From: Drosophila persimilis
Lineage: Eukaryota > Arthropoda > Insecta > Diptera > Drosophilidae
Length of the DNA stretch: 64,000 nt
Direction: 5' to 3'
NCBI RefSeq assembly: GCF_003286085.1
Contig: NW_020825312.1
Span: 1,302,001-1,366,000 of the forward strand
The notes under the pieces were generated by a model. The model did no database searches. It was not told the origin of the DNA and worked only from the letters and a program-made list of their open reading frames with translations. Below are positions 1 to 13,000 of this stretch, one piece after another. A program made the translations under genes and the position numbers. Positions within the stretch are counted from its first letter, which is position 1. Every line of letters begins with the position of its first letter.

Positions 1-3000
1 CTCATTTTGCCATATCACGTGCACTCACACCATCGCACAACGGAATCTAGGTCATGAGCGCAAGAGATGGCACTATGGGCCAAGTACACGAAAGCGGAAA
101 TGAGATGGCAATACATTGATATACGTATTGCACACACTTTTAGTGCCGCTGTCGCTGCCATTGCTGGCGTCGCTGCTCCGGCTGACTCAAGTGTCAGCAG
201 CAGCAGCAGCAGCAGCAGCAGCAATAGAGGCAGAGGCAGCGACCGAGGCAGAGACTGCGTTTCGTTTGTTTCGCCGCCTGTGTATGTGTGTGTGTGTGTG
301 CAAATCGAAAAGGAAAACCTAAATACGATCTAGAAAAATGAATCTGGTTGGAATAGCCGTCAATTTGATGGAAATTGGTAGGTGTGCTGGCCAACAACAA
401 CAACAGCAACAAAAAAAAAACCCCCCAAAGCGGAAGCTTCTGATATGTAAAACACTTTGGGAATTCTTGTTCTTTCCAGAGTCAATCATTTCCTTTGTAG
501 AATCTACTCTACTTTCAACATTTACATCTGCTGAATGCGAATGAATACTCATAAAGATCCATTTCGCCCATGATCATCCTCCTACTAGACATCTTCAAAT
601 AGCTCTTTTTGCTCGTTAGGATCCGATAATCATCCGATAATTGCGAATTTGGAGAACTCCTACGGGATTATTACGAGCATGGCATCGATTAAGATCGTAG
701 ATAATGGGGAACAGCGTAATATACATATATGTTTTCTTGTTTTGTTTTCTGTGTAGTCTCTGAAATCGGAGCAACTCGTAGACTCTGAAAATCAACTACG
801 CAAACAATTTCCGAGTCATAATTTTCACACTTTTTCCCACTTTGCATAATAATTTTCAAACTTTGTTTGAACCGTCATGCCATGGCACGCCACATCCTCC
901 GCCTCCTCCCCTCCCCTCCCCTCCCGATCCCATCCCATCGCTCATACGCACACACACACATGTGGCATGTGGCAGCGAGGCAAGTGAGCGTTGCAAATGA
1001 TGGAAATATGAAACAAAAAAAACAAAACGAGGAGGAAAAACGAGAAACACAAATTGCGCGCGCTCATTTGAATCCGAATCGACAAAGCAGTCGCTGGAAG
1101 AGGGGCGGTGGTGGTGTGGGCAGGGGATAGAGGGAGGAACTATTACAAAATGCAAACAATTTTTTAAAAAGAGAGCAACACACACACACACACACACATA
1201 CTAAGCTGAGAGAGCCAGAGCAAGAGAGCTTCAATTCGGGTTTCTGCTGCCATGCGGCCGCATTTTTTTTTTTGTTTTTTTGCTTTTGTTTTGGGCTCTC
1301 GGCTTTGCTTTGCCTTTTGCTTTTGCTGCCGCTCTGCTGCTGCCGCTGCTGCTGCTGCTGCTGAGCGCGGTTTACACAGACAGCAGCGACTGCGGCGCCA
1401 GCGCCAGCTTCAGCGTCAGCCTCTCGTTTTGTGGGTGAGTGCAAGCGGGGGCGTGGAATTCTTTTGGGGCCGCCGGTGCATGCTGCACTGCCACTTGGTC
1501 ACAGAGAGGGGGCTTGTGAGGGGGATACATACATATGTATATGTCTATATATATGAGTTCATATATACATAAGTGTGGTGTGCCTTATATAGCACTCTAT
1601 ATACTATATTCATGGCACATGCTTGCTTGTGGGGCGCCCTCTCAACTTTTGCGGCACCCAAAAGCAACAAAAACAAAAGAAATAGTTTTTTTGTTACACA
1701 CTTTATAGGGTAGAGGGGGGTGGGGGGGAAGGACTCTATGGTAAGAAAGAATAAACTTGATCAAGATCCGAATCGATAGTCCTATTCACAGATCCCTTAC
1801 GATTTCATCGATCTTTACTCGTTGCTAACTATCGTTACTCGCTACTGTTACTCGTCGGTGTATTGCAAGGGTATGTAGACTTCGGCGCGACAATGTTTGC
1901 GCTGATGCGCTTCTCTTGTACGATTTTACAAAGAAAAAACATTCAAAGGAAAAGTTACAGTGCGAAAATGAGGTGAACTCTTATTTGTTTTTTTTTTCTC
2001 TTTTTATTTTGCGAGATGAAAACCCCGAGTAATTATGAAAGTAATAAAGTGAACACACAAAAAGAATACAAGTGAGATGATTAAATTTTCATAAGAAACT
2101 TTGCCTCAAAGTGCATTTTTTTTGTGTTTCTTTTAAAGAGAATTAATTCTTGTCAGACTCTCAGGAAATTGAGTGGAAATGTGCCAAGGATATAGTAAAT
2201 TTTGGTCATATAAATCCCACATAAATCTACAACCAAGAATGAAATAAATATAAACGTAATAATCAGAACAAGTGCAAAGAACGGCATTGTAGCATGTGGA
2301 AAGGTGTGAAAAGGAGACAGCACGCAGCTGGAGAGAGGCAGATACAGGGAGGAAGGGAGATGGAGAGAGAGAGAAGACACCTTTGTAACGCAAAAGTGTT
2401 GACGCAGACAACAAAAAAGCCCAAAGAACAACAACCAATCAACAATCAGCCAGGCAACAGACGGGGACTGGGACCGGGACCGGTACTGTGACTGTGACTG
2501 TGACTGTGACTGACCCAACAAAAATAATTATAAAAACAGCAAAACTTGGGATAGGTCTGGGATACGACCACAGAAATACTCGTACATCTGTACGGCATGT
2601 ACTTTGGCGGGCTGTTGTTTATTCCAGCCACAGGAAAGGGGACAGAGGGGCCCTATCAATATTTCACATTTCCATAATCAGTGTTTAATTACTCGTTTTA
2701 ATGGAGCTGGGGTGCTCTGGCCATACATATATGTATTCCTTTGAGACACGGACACTGGCGAAAGAGAACAAGGCGAGCACTTCCCCAAAGGATTTCAATG
2801 TTAGTTCCCCCATTTTGCTGCTGCTGCTGCTGTTGCTGCGCATTTATAAATAATAAGGAAGGAATATCGATTTAATTTCTGTCCAACTGCAGAAGCGCAT
2901 AGCGAGAGGGCCCCAAGTGAATGCCAAAAACTGCAAGCCATAGACGCGCGCGAGGCGCGAGGCCCGTGTACATCCTTAAAATATACTATATGTATATGCC

Positions 3001-3852
3001 GCTTATACAATGTATATCCTATATCGTACATGTATCGTCAGTCTGTCTGTGTGTGTGTGTGTGTGTGTGGCATGAGGGAAATGGGGTCATGGTTGGGGTT
3101 GCCAATAGTCGGTTCGGAAATTCGGCTCTTGTCATCCGGCAAATGTCATTCAAAAGTTGCAGGCAATATTAAAGGGAATCCACTGAGGTATTGAGGCGAA
3201 CGATGATTGATATTGCTCATACGCAACGAGAGCTTCTTCTTGGATATTCCACATACGGCCTGTGAGCCACTAAGGAACATCTTCCTTACAATAAATAATC
3301 GATTGTTTCTATTGCCAAAACACTGCCACTCTTTCTCTTTGCAGGAAATCTGAGTGATTTCCGATGGCATTGCCAAAAAAAAAAGAAAAAGAAGAAAATA
3401 AAATACAAATGGTGGAAAAATTCCATTTCCATGAATAAAGGCAACTGAAGCACCTCTGATTTCATCATGAAATTCAATGCAGTTTGTTAGAGACCCTTTT
3501 TTAGGATTACTCATGTATTCTTTTTCATGGGGGAGCCGAAGGGCGTGGAGGCGAGAAGTTCTGTGGATATAGTAGCCAAACCAAAAACATTTGATTCATT
3601 TCCAGCCGAAAAAAATTCATTATACAATTCCCAGAGGTTTTCGAATTCCGATTGCCTTGCGAGGGCTCCCTCAGGGATCCCGCAAAACATCGCGCATACG
3701 ACATGGTGTGCATGTAAACAACTACATGGAACCAGCCAGAAGCTTCTGTCTAGGGAAAGACGAAAAACTTCCCAGCTGCGGCATGAACTATCCCCCCGAG
3801 GAGGCACCCATCCAATCTAGTTTAGTTTAAATAAAAATCTGTTCAGACTCAC
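1..3852 (-). other. ftz-f1: ftz-f1 intron after the DNA-binding exon (continues off the left edge)
   Basis: There is no convincing coding exon here on either strand. The stretch holds a (CAG)9 run near 195-223, a (TG)n run at 281-300, a (CA)10 run at 1178-1198, a G-rich tract near 1707-1730, a ladder of CTGTGA units near 2486-2512, and a short dispersed-repeat remnant near 1855-1900 (TTGCAAGGGTATGTAGACTT, a string I associate with common fly repeat ends). I looked for the expected next FTZ-F1 exon and did not find it. Confidence 0.7.
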
Positions 3853-4885
3853 CCTCCAGCTTCATGCCCACCTCCAGGCACTTTTGGAAGCGGCAGTAGG
3901 GACACCGCTTGCGCTGCGTCTTGTCGATGTGGCACGACCGCTCCGCCACGCAGGTGTAGACCTTCTTGTTCTGGACCGTCCGCTTGAAGAAGCCCTTGCA
4001 GGACTCGCAGGTGAGCAGGCCGTAGTGGTAGCCACTGACCTTGTCGCCGCACACGGGGCACAGCTCCTCGAACAGGTGCTTGAAGTCGATCACTTCGCCG
4101 CCGTGGCCCGGGGTGGCGCTCGTGCCGCCCATGGCATTGCCAGGACCGGAACCGCCGCCGCCGCCGCCGTTGGGGCCGTTGGCATTGCCAACGGATCCGC
4201 TGGCCGAGGACATGTGGGCGGCATTGGTGTTGCCGCTGGAGCTGGCAGCCTGCGGCAGCAGCATATAGCCGGAGCTGCTGCCCGAGCTGCCGTTCAGGAT
4301 GTTGCCGCCAGCTCCGCCACCGCCGCCGCCCCCACCGCCACTCTGCTGCGAGTGGGAGGAGGTGGTGTCCTGGTAGCCTGTCGGGAATATATACTGTGAA
4401 TCGAAGTTGTATATATACGAGTAGGACGAGGAGTTGAATTGGTTGGCGTTGTTGGCAATATTCTGTTGTTGCTGCTGCTGCTGCTGCTGCTGTTGGTAGT
4501 GCCCCTGCTGGTCGGACTGCTGCTGCTGCTGCTGCTGGTGGTGCGTGCTGTGGTGCTGCTGCTGCTGTTGCTGGCTGCCGCTGACGGTGCCTCCTGCCCC
4601 ACCTGCACCACCCGCCAGCTGAAGCGTATACGCGTTATATTCATGTTCGAATTTCGAAAGACCATTTCCGTCGTTATCGTTGTTGTTGTTGTTGTTGTTG
4701 TTGCCACCGCCGCCGCTGCTGTTGTTGTTGTTGTTGTTGGCGCCCGTTTGGGGCTGCTGATTGGCGGCCAGAGCCGGACTCGAGGGCTGCTGCTGCTGCT
4801 GCTCGAGCTGCATGCTGAACGGCGATATATTCAGCGACGATATAAACTGTACTGTCGCCTGTTGCTGATCCATTTCTAATAACAT
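3853..4885 (-). CDS. ftz-f1: ftz-f1, beta-type N-terminus and shared DNA-binding exon (partial gene)
   Basis: This is the first coding exon of the beta form of FTZ-F1 (NR5A class nuclear receptor), a monomeric DNA-binding transcription factor acting in segmentation with Ftz (alpha) and in ecdysone-timed development (beta). Reading from the ATG at 4885 gives 344 residues and one extra base before a GTGAGT donor (3847-3852). The start MLLEMDQQQ matches the beta form as I remember it. The N-terminal part is Gln, Asn, Gly and Ser rich. Residues 274-344 hold both zinc fingers: finger 1 begins at Cys276 (CPVCGDK), the P-box is CESCKG, and finger 2 ends with CLEVGMKLE. The P-box and finger sequence separate it from its paralogue Hr39. 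The FTZ-F1 box and ligand-binding domain are not in the window; the next exon must lie beyond position 1, so this intron exceeds 3.8 kb. In alpha transcripts only 4377-3853 is used. Confidence 0.96.
4377..4386 (-). other. ftz-f1: internal 3' splice site used by ftz-f1 alpha transcripts
   Basis: On the minus strand the sequence TTCCCGACAG precedes GCTACCAGGAC, giving an acceptor inside the beta coding exon (exon starts at 4377, AG at 4378-4379). The alpha donor leaves one base of a codon; G plus GC gives Gly followed by [11 protein letters not shown], which keeps the frame and agrees with the alpha protein I remember. So the beta N-terminus (residues 1-169) is replaced in alpha by the 411-residue alpha segment. 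Confidence 0.8.
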
Positions 4886-4890
4886 TTCAT
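4876..4890 (-). promoter_or_regulatory. short upstream ORF overlapping the beta FTZ-F1 start codon
   Basis: On the minus strand an ATG at 4890 opens a four-codon reading frame ending in TAG at 4876. It overlaps the annotated beta ATG (4885) in another frame and stops three bases before the in-frame Met5 codon (4873). Met5 has a good fly context (GAAATGG). This could shift initiation to Met5 or reduce output; that effect is an inference. Confidence 0.5.
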
Positions 4891-6088
4891 GTATGTTTTT
4901 TTGATCGAAATTTCAAGGGGAAATCGTTTCGTTTCAAATTCCGTTTTGACTGGATCTCTGGACGGTTCTTTTGAGAGTCGTTCTTAAATTTGTCCACTCT
5001 TTATTTGGGGGGGGTGGAGGGGGGTTCTTTTGTAGAGTATAATAGTTTGTATGTTTTTAAATGTTAAGTGTTTATGTTTATGTTTTAAACTTGATAGTAA
5101 AATAGGTTGTTCTTGTAATTGTTGTGGTTTTCATACGGTGGTCTGGTTTTTTTTGCACTCAATTTATGCTCATTTTTTATATGCAACATTTTTAAGGCCA
5201 ACTGAATTTGATTTAAAATTTTTGTTTGTTTATTTGTTTATAAATTTGTGGAAATTTATATTGTTTATTCGTGCGACATTTAACGATTGTATTGTTGTTG
5301 TTGTTGTTTTTATTTTTGTTGCTAAAATGTATCATAATCTCTTGACATCATTTTGTCTATAATTTCATATGGGGTTTTTTTTATTTATTTTTTTAATAAG
5401 AAATGTATTTTACAAACAATTTCTTAGTCTTAATTGAATTTTTGTTTATGTAAATTCTTTATTTATTGCTTAGTATTTAAAAAAAAAACTCTTGCTTAAT
5501 TTGGGCTTAATTTCTTTAGAAGAAATGTATTTTGTATGGAATTTTGTGTTGGTTCTTTAGAAGAAGTTGTTTTAAGGGTATTTCTTTCTGGTTTGTTGTT
5601 GATTTAAATGTTTTAATGTTATTTGATTATTTGAACACGTTGCTTTCTTTATAAGAAAATGTTTTAATTTAACAAACTTTTGTGTGTGTTTTCCTTATTC
5701 TTTAGAAGAAATGTTTTTGCGTTACGAATTGTTTTTTTTTGTTTTTGTTGAATATTTGGAGTTTTGGTTTTTGAGGTTAACTTTTTAGATTAATATTTTG
5801 CAGGTACTTTGACGAGGTGAGTGAGATAGATAGATAGATTTATATATATATCAATATATATATACGATATATTATATATAATATATAATATATACAGCAA
5901 AAAGGATGATTTTTGTTTTGTTTATAGATTTCTCCGATAGAGGTAGGGCTTTATATATGTATGTATGCATGTATCTATAGATAGCTATATCTTTTGCTTG
6001 ATTGTGTGCGTTGGATTTTGAAACTTGGTATTTTTATTTAACACTTTTGGCTTTTTGTGGTATTATTCTTGGTACTTTCTTCACACGT

Positions 6089-6135
<47 letters not shown>

Positions 6136-6155
6136 GCTGTTGCTGTTGTTGTTGA
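6089..6155 (+). repeat. (GTT)n microsatellite in the beta ftz-f1 leader region
   Basis: This is about 20 tandem GTT/TTG triplets, with CTG interruptions at the right end; a second run of the same type is at 6611-6655. On the transcribed minus strand they read CAA. Confidence 0.9.
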
Positions 6156-6191
6156 GGAGTCGGCCTTTCCTCTCCGCTCCTCTGGGGCTTG

Positions 6192-6202
6192 AATGTGGGT
6201 CA
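6192..6202 (+). promoter_or_regulatory. DHR3/RORE-type site upstream of beta ftz-f1
   Basis: AATGTGGGTCA is a perfect match to WAWNTRGGTCA, the monomer site of DHR3 (ROR class), which E75 shares. It lies about 1.3 kb upstream of the beta ATG, where the family literature predicts DHR3 sites. Confidence 0.55.
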
Positions 6203-6610
6203 CCACTCGCGAAATTTATTGCACTTTTTTGTGTTGTTTAAACAATTGGCAGCATTGCATATGCATCGCCGTCCCTATCCCCCCGCGCTCTTGATTTGCG
6301 TCGGGTCACACACTCGGATACGTATAGTACACAACAAAAAAATATGCACACACACGCACACACACACTCACACAACGCAGCAAGAGAACATAATCCTGGG
6401 GCTGTTCTGCTGGGGTGCAAGGAGGTACTGGCGGGAGTGCTGCTGCTGCTGCTGCTACTGCGGCTGCTGCTGCTGTCGTCGGTGGTGCAAGGAGCAGGCG
6501 AATGCAATTTTGCAATAGATTTTATATCTATATTTTTTTGTATATTTTTTATTTGATATTTTTGTTGTGTTTTGTTTATTTTGATCGATTTTTGGCGCTA
6601 TTGCTGCTGC

Positions 6611-6653
<43 letters not shown>

Positions 6654-6661
6654 GCTGCTGC

Positions 6662-6672
6662 TATTTGGGTCA
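6662..6672 (+). promoter_or_regulatory. DHR3/RORE-type site upstream of beta ftz-f1
   Basis: TATTTGGGTCA is a perfect WAWNTRGGTCA match in the same orientation as the 6192 site. A weaker third half-site (GGGTCA, 6303-6308) lies between them without the AT-rich flank. The three together resemble the three-site DHR3 module known downstream of the D. melanogaster beta start site. Confidence 0.55.
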
Positions 6673-9600
6673 CACAAACGCGCGTATTTTGTTGTTCAAA
6701 AAAAATTCGTTGTATATTTGTATGCCACATACATGTGTATATATATTGTGGGGGATATATATATGGGTGTGTGTATATTGCCAGGCGAAAAACACGACCA
6801 ACATCAACCACGTATCTCGATTGAATAAACCCAAGCCCAGCGTCGAGGATACCGCAATACACTAGAGCGCGCTGCCACTGCCGCTGCCGCAGTCGCCGTC
6901 GCTGTTAGCTTTGCGCTGTTAGCTGCTAGCCGCTAGCCGCTGCTGCGCTCGCTGTTAGCTTCTCGCTGTGATGCTCCGTTTCTCTGTCACTGCCTTTGCC
7001 TCTGCGGACGTCGCTGCCCAGCATGCTCGCTTCAGTCACTCTCGCTCTCTGTTCAAGTTTTCGGCTATTACGTATACGACCCGACTCTCTCGCCCATTCG
7101 TTTTTGCTGGCAGCAGTTTCACTTTCAATAGCGTTGCGCCTGCCTGCTCTCCCACTCTCTGGCTGTTGACGCGCTCTCTCTCTCTCTCTCTTTATCTCTT
7201 CTGCCGTGGCGGCGACTGCGCTGCCTGGCTTGACTTAGTGCCCCCCTTTTGAAAGCTTTGTTTTTGTTGCTGTTGCTGCCGCTGCCGCCGCTGCTGCTGT
7301 TGCTGTTGCTGTTTCTGTTGAAATTCAAGCCGCGCTGAAAGCGAAAGTGAAACTTTTTGGCCTAGCTTTGAGCCACTGTAAGGCACAGTGTACACTGTAC
7401 AACACAGCACAGGCAAAGTACCAACAACAATAACTCATTCTTTCGGATATGGCCAAAAAGGCATTATGAAAGCCCTACAAGCCGCAGTAGCTTTTAAAGC
7501 GCAGCTATTTTGTAATTTCTCACTTGAAATAAACTGGGAATCGTTGTCGTACCACTTACGAATCTCTTCTTTCACACCTTTAATACCCTTTCAAAGGGCA
7601 TAGTGTGTATTTATAGATATTTCGTAAACTACCCCTACCCCTACCCCCACTATAGGGAACGATCAGTCGAAGGGCAAAATTGATCGTCCAATCAAGATCC
7701 TTCTGCCAGGGTATCTAGAGCTGTGGCCCTCGAAGCTGCCCTTTCTTTCTGGTTTCTTTTAAATTTTGTTGTATGTTTTTTGGTTTTTGGTTTAGTTTCT
7801 TCTCTTCTTTCCGTTTTGTGTCTCTCTTTTGGTCTCAATTAGTTTTTGGTTTTTTTGTTTGTTGTTGCATTGTTTTTGTTGGTTTTGTTATTGTTGCATT
7901 TGTTCATGACACGGTTTTCATGTGGCGCGTTTTCGTTTCCTATTTCTACGTCGTTTTTTTTTCTGTGTTGTTTCTATATCTTTTTTTTTTTTGTTAATAA
8001 TAATGGTTTTGGCTTGGGCTTTTTGCTGGTTTAATATGAAGTTATTGTCTCTCTTTTGAGTTAAGTTTTCTTGCGGTTTTTGTGTGTATTTTTATAAAAT
8101 TATTAAGCTGCTGGGGAATTTTGTTAAGCTCATTTGACATTCTTTTGCTTAAATTGGTATACATTTTTATAATAATATATTATTATTTAAATATCTGAAC
8201 TAGCACACGTTGTTTTGTGCGTGTTTTTTGTTTTTGTTTTGTTTGAATTTCTTAAATTTGTTCTTTTATTTCTTGGAATGTTTATGTTAATTTTATATTC
8301 ATGGTAATAATATATTATAGAATTATATTTACTTCCTTGTACTTCTGATTTGTATTTTCTAATTTGGTAAATTACCATACTTATTTTTTTATTTTTTTTT
8401 TAGCGAGTTTTAATTAAAATATGTTTATATTTATTTAATTTTCTTAAAAGTTATTTATTATTATTTTTATTTACAAAATTTGACCCCAATTTTAGTCCAA
8501 CATTTACTCCTCGTCACCCAAAATATTGCAAAAATCAATTAACGGTACGTATACGTAATATTTATGTGGCAATTAACGAACCTTTCGGTCGGGGGTCGGG
8601 GATCGTCCCGTCCCGTCCCGTTCCGTATTTCCTCAAAGCCGACACAAAATAACTCATTAAGAAACGCAAATTTTAACAACTCCATGGAACCCCAAATAAG
8701 GATGCAGGCCCTGTAGGAGAGACCGGAGATCCATTAAAAAAAAAGAGATGCCCAACGAAATTACATAAGATTCCACCGAAAGGAGCATAAAATATAAAAC
8801 AAGAAACAGAAAAACAGAAAAGCGTGGTCGAAAAAAGAAACTTTCACTCCCGGAGTGCGAGTTGTAGTCGGAGTCCAAGTCCGATTCCTTTACTAACCAA
8901 AAACGGAACTAAAAAAAGTAGAAGCAGAAGAGGAGAGGAGAGAGAGAGAGATAGAGGGAAAGACCCCAACCAGACGACACCCATTAAAATGCAACGTTTT
9001 GTGGGCAGTTCATGAATCACAAAAATGCCGAAAGAAAAAAGAAACTGGGAAACAGAAGAGGGAAAAACCCTAAAATCGACACCAAACGAAATGCAGCCAA
9101 AAAGTGAACTTTCAATGGATAGCCATAGCCATACCCATAGCCAGAGCCATAGCCAGAGCCTGTGCTCGGATGCACGTGAAAACGTGTCTCCCACTTATCT
9201 CTCACTCTCACTCTCTTCTCTTCTGTCTGGCTCTGTCTCTTTCGCTCCTCTAAGCCAACTCGGTCTGCGTATGACGCAAAGGAGAAAAAAGTTAAACACG
9301 TTTGCCACCTTCATGTAGGTAGGTTGCTGCTTGTTGCTTGTTGCTGGGGAGATTACAACATTTCAACGCTCAATTACCAAAGATGAGAGAAGACGCAACA
9401 GAGACAGAGACAGAGACACACAGACAGGCATCTCCCTCTCTCTCTTTCTCTCGCTTCTCTTCTTCCTCTGCGCTGCTCTTCGTTTGCCTGCTCTACAAAA
9501 ACAATTGAGGAGTCACACACACACACAGACCTTACGAAATATCCAAACGCACTCCGCACTCAAAAGCTCCAAAATACACACAAAAATGAAACCGAAAACC

Positions 9601-9921
9601 AGAAAGAAAGGCTAGCCGACCGTGGACCGAATCTGTGATACCCTTGCAGATCCGGCATTACTATGGACGCTCAAGGAAACAGATCTCGCGATCACAATCT
9701 GTCCCTTCATAGTCTGTGATGTTTGGGTTGAGATATTTTGAGGAAAATAGAATAAACGTGTGCCAGATCCGCAAATTTCGAGTTTTTTTCGCGCTCACTC
9801 TCCGTTTGCTTTTCTGGTAGATAGAGCGAGAAAGCAACACATAATTTTGCTAAGGATCGAAAGCTTTAAAGAGGTATTAGTAGAGCTGTGATTTTATAAA
9901 TAAATACTGCGGATTCATGCA

Positions 9922-10035
9922 GGGCTCTAGTGGAAATCTATTCTGCATTCCTTTGGATGGGGCTCTAGTGGATATCTATTCTGTATTCCTTTGGATCGGG
10001 CTCTAGTGGATATCTATTCTGTATTCCTTTAGATC
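9922..10035 (+). repeat. 3 x 38 bp tandem repeat
   Basis: Units start at 9922, 9960 and 9998, each beginning GGGCTCTAGTGG and continuing with ATCTATTCTG. Unit 1 differs from units 2 and 3 at a few positions; units 2 and 3 differ at one. Confidence 0.9.
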
Positions 10036-13000
10036 CTATCCGTATTGACCCTTTGATAGGGTATACAAAAACAGAAGACAAAGCCAAAGGCAAATTTTCA
10101 TTTCCTTCCCAAAAAAAAAAAGAAATACGTTCGTGACCGTAGCCAACAAGACTTTTGGATCTCTGATCATATGGACGGCAGGTAATGACAAAACAGACAC
10201 AAACAGAGAGGAATGAGGGATGGGGGGCGGGACAGGGTATGAGGTATGGTTGATTCACTCTCACTCTCGTCGGAGCCGGAGCCGGAGTCGGAGTCGGAGC
10301 ACAGGGCTCCGCGAAACAGGTTTCGCGGCCGATAGCCAAAGAGTGATACGAGAGGAGACCTACTTCTGCAGCAGACCCAGAGACCCAGCCTCAGCCTCAG
10401 CCTCAGCCTCAGCCTGAGACTCAGCTTCCACTTCGCTACTCCATTTAAATGGCTCTGTGTAACTGTTGCCCAAATATGTATACATACATACATACATGCA
10501 TATACATGTTTTAGTACATATGTACATACGTGTGTATGTACTAAAAAGATCTGTTAACTTTTTTTGGGTCCGTTGGTTGGCTTTGGTTCTCGTTTTGTTT
10601 CGTTTCGTTTGCGTTTGCGTTTGCCTTTTTGACTTGTGCGCGCATGCGCAATGGCTTTTTCGACAGTTGTTTGTCAATCGCTGGCTGCGGCAGCGGCCGC
10701 GGCAGCGACAGTGACGGCGACGGCGCACAACTTGACTGCATAAAATGCCTCAGCTGCACAGGGTACAAAAGTGTCGAAAACGAGGGGGATAACCCAATGG
10801 TGGGCAAAAAGGGCTTTGGCAATATCCACCGATTCCCCTTAGATTCCATCCCATAAATGGTTTGGTTTTTGTGTTTGAGTGGATCTTGCATTTGACATTT
10901 CCATGTCAATCTCGACACTTTAGCCGGTTGTCTTTGAATGTGTGCTTGACTGCCAAAAAATAAGAAACAAAACTGTTGCCTGCCACCAGCAGCCATCCCC
11001 CACATCTGACGATCTGTCCGTAGGCCTGTCCGTCCGATTGTCGCTCCGCCGCTTTGTCGCCTGCGTCTGTGTCTGCGCCTGCGCCTGAGACTGCGCTGGT
11101 GGCACAAATGTTAATGTCGTGTGGTGGAAAAGCACGGTACATTTTGAGGCATACAACGAGTATTCTGGTATTTCGGCGATGACGCGACTTGGAATCGGAC
11201 ACGGACCCACTGTACGGTGATTGACTGAGGGAATGACCAACTGATTGACTGACGGAATGGCTCAGGGAATGACAGACAGAAAGATAGGCAGACAGGCGGA
11301 CGGACTGACGGTGACTCTGGCCAGGTTTTTGGCTGCCTTCGTTTAATTTCATAATAAAACATTAAACGTATAAAATTTACCTGAAACGTGCCCCGAATAC
11401 AAAAAGTCACCAAAATTGTCTTCAATTGTTGTTTCAACTGCATTTTCTTAGTGTTATTGCTTTTTTTTTTTGTTTTTTTTTTTGGTCACTGAATCAGATT
11501 TGGAATCCGATTCGGATCGGAACGGGGCTTGAGCGCTGGTCATTTGTGTGCCCCGTACCGCTGAAGGTTTTGTCTGTTTTATTTTATTTTTATTTTTTTG
11601 GGGTTTTTTTGTCTTTACGCAATCTACAGTTAATTTTCATTTATTTTGTCGGTTTCGGCTTAATTCTGAACATTTCCAAAGGGGCTTGTGGGGGGCTTGT
11701 GGGGCGCTTGTAGGGGGCGGGGGCCTGGCCATTTTAATTTATGTGTCGATTGCCAAATATTTCACGTTGACTTTAAGGCACAAAGCCTCGCATTTTGTAA
11801 GACATTTCGCTTTATTTTTAGTCATTTTGGTCATATGTTTGGGTCAGCGTTGCCTGACTCTTGGGCCCCAGCTCTTGGTACTCGACTGTACTGACCATTT
11901 TCTTTGGGGCAGTGACTGATGGGGCAAGAGAAGGGCTCGCGCTCGTGGTGAACCAGTGGAACTCTGGAAAATTGTCTGGGTTTCCGTCCTTTACTTCGAA
12001 TATGCAATGAACAATAGACAAAAGAATGTGCGCCACATCCATCCCGCCCAAGAAAAATCAGTGGTAAATTACAAATTATTAAATTTCGTTCAATAAAAAA
12101 TCGATCCTCGGTCTTGGATCTTGACCTCTAACAAGGCTCCCCAGGAGGAGGATCAGGGATCATACAACCTATCCACCTCCAAGAGCCCAACTTTTGACAT
12201 TCTATCAACGATCAGTGATCACACATCCCCCCCCCAGAAACTATCATATTGGATACCCCTGATCACATATGCCATTCCAACGTATTCCAAACCATTCCAA
12301 TTTATTCCAACAACAGCAACAACAAACACTGAAGAAACAGGCAGCCGCAAACAAATTTCAAATGGGGCAGGTCACTTATTCCAACGACGACGACGCACGG
12401 GTTCCCTCTCCCACATTCCCCCCCAACCGCACACCTCTCTGTGGCCATAGCCCTGTCTCGTCGTCGGCTGTCGTCATCGCAGTCGAAGCAAAACAAAGAT
12501 ACACACACACACACACACACAGACGAAGATACATACATACAATACAAAAATATCAGCTAAATTTAGAAAATACAAAATACAAAACCGACAGACAAGCAAC
12601 AAGAAACCCAAAAAAAAAACACACACAAAAAATATATTAAGTTGACTCAAAGCAAAAACAAAAAAGAAGAGAAGAAAAAAAAAACTCGTCTTAACCTGAA
12701 ACGAAACCTTGTAACATTTTTCCCCAGCTTGGCAGGCCGGCAATGTAGGGGACGGACACGGAGAGGTGGAAGGTGGAATGCACATTGAGAGAGAGACGAC
12801 GACGAAGACGACGATGACGACGACGACGCTCGCTCTCTCTATCTCTCTCGCTGCTTCAGATCACTTTTGCTTTCAGTATGAAATAATCGACATCAGGCAG
12901 CGCTGCCAGCATCGGCGTCGGCGAAGTAAAACGAGAGCGAGAGAGCAGACACCCGAACGAGTTTCGCCCACTAGGCGCATTGAGCGCTTCTCTCCGCCTC

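Larger units (their letters stand above)
4886..7420 (-). promoter_or_regulatory. ftz-f1: beta ftz-f1 leader and promoter region
   Basis: The 2.5 kb upstream of the beta ATG contains no coding exon. Its minus strand is A/C-rich, with long CAA runs (plus-strand GTT/TTG runs at about 6089-6153 and 6611-6655) typical of a long, unstructured leader. It carries two perfect DHR3-type sites and a third GGGTCA half-site (6303-6308). From memory, published work on D. melanogaster places three DHR3 sites just downstream of the beta start site. If the same holds here, the transcription start would lie at coordinates somewhat above 6672. A (CT)n tract near 7173-7195 and a GC-rich repeat (GCTGTTAGCT units, 6900-6965) lie in that zone. 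I do not see a clear TATA box and cannot place the start precisely. Confidence 0.5.

Noticed and set aside
3884-4399. A 171-codon plus-strand frame opposite the FTZ-F1 DNA-binding exon
   Set aside because: It mirrors the conserved zinc-finger codons and Gly-rich repeats and has no independent support.
9922-10035. CRISPR-like regular repeats
   Set aside because: The units are directly adjacent with no unique spacers, and this is eukaryotic DNA.
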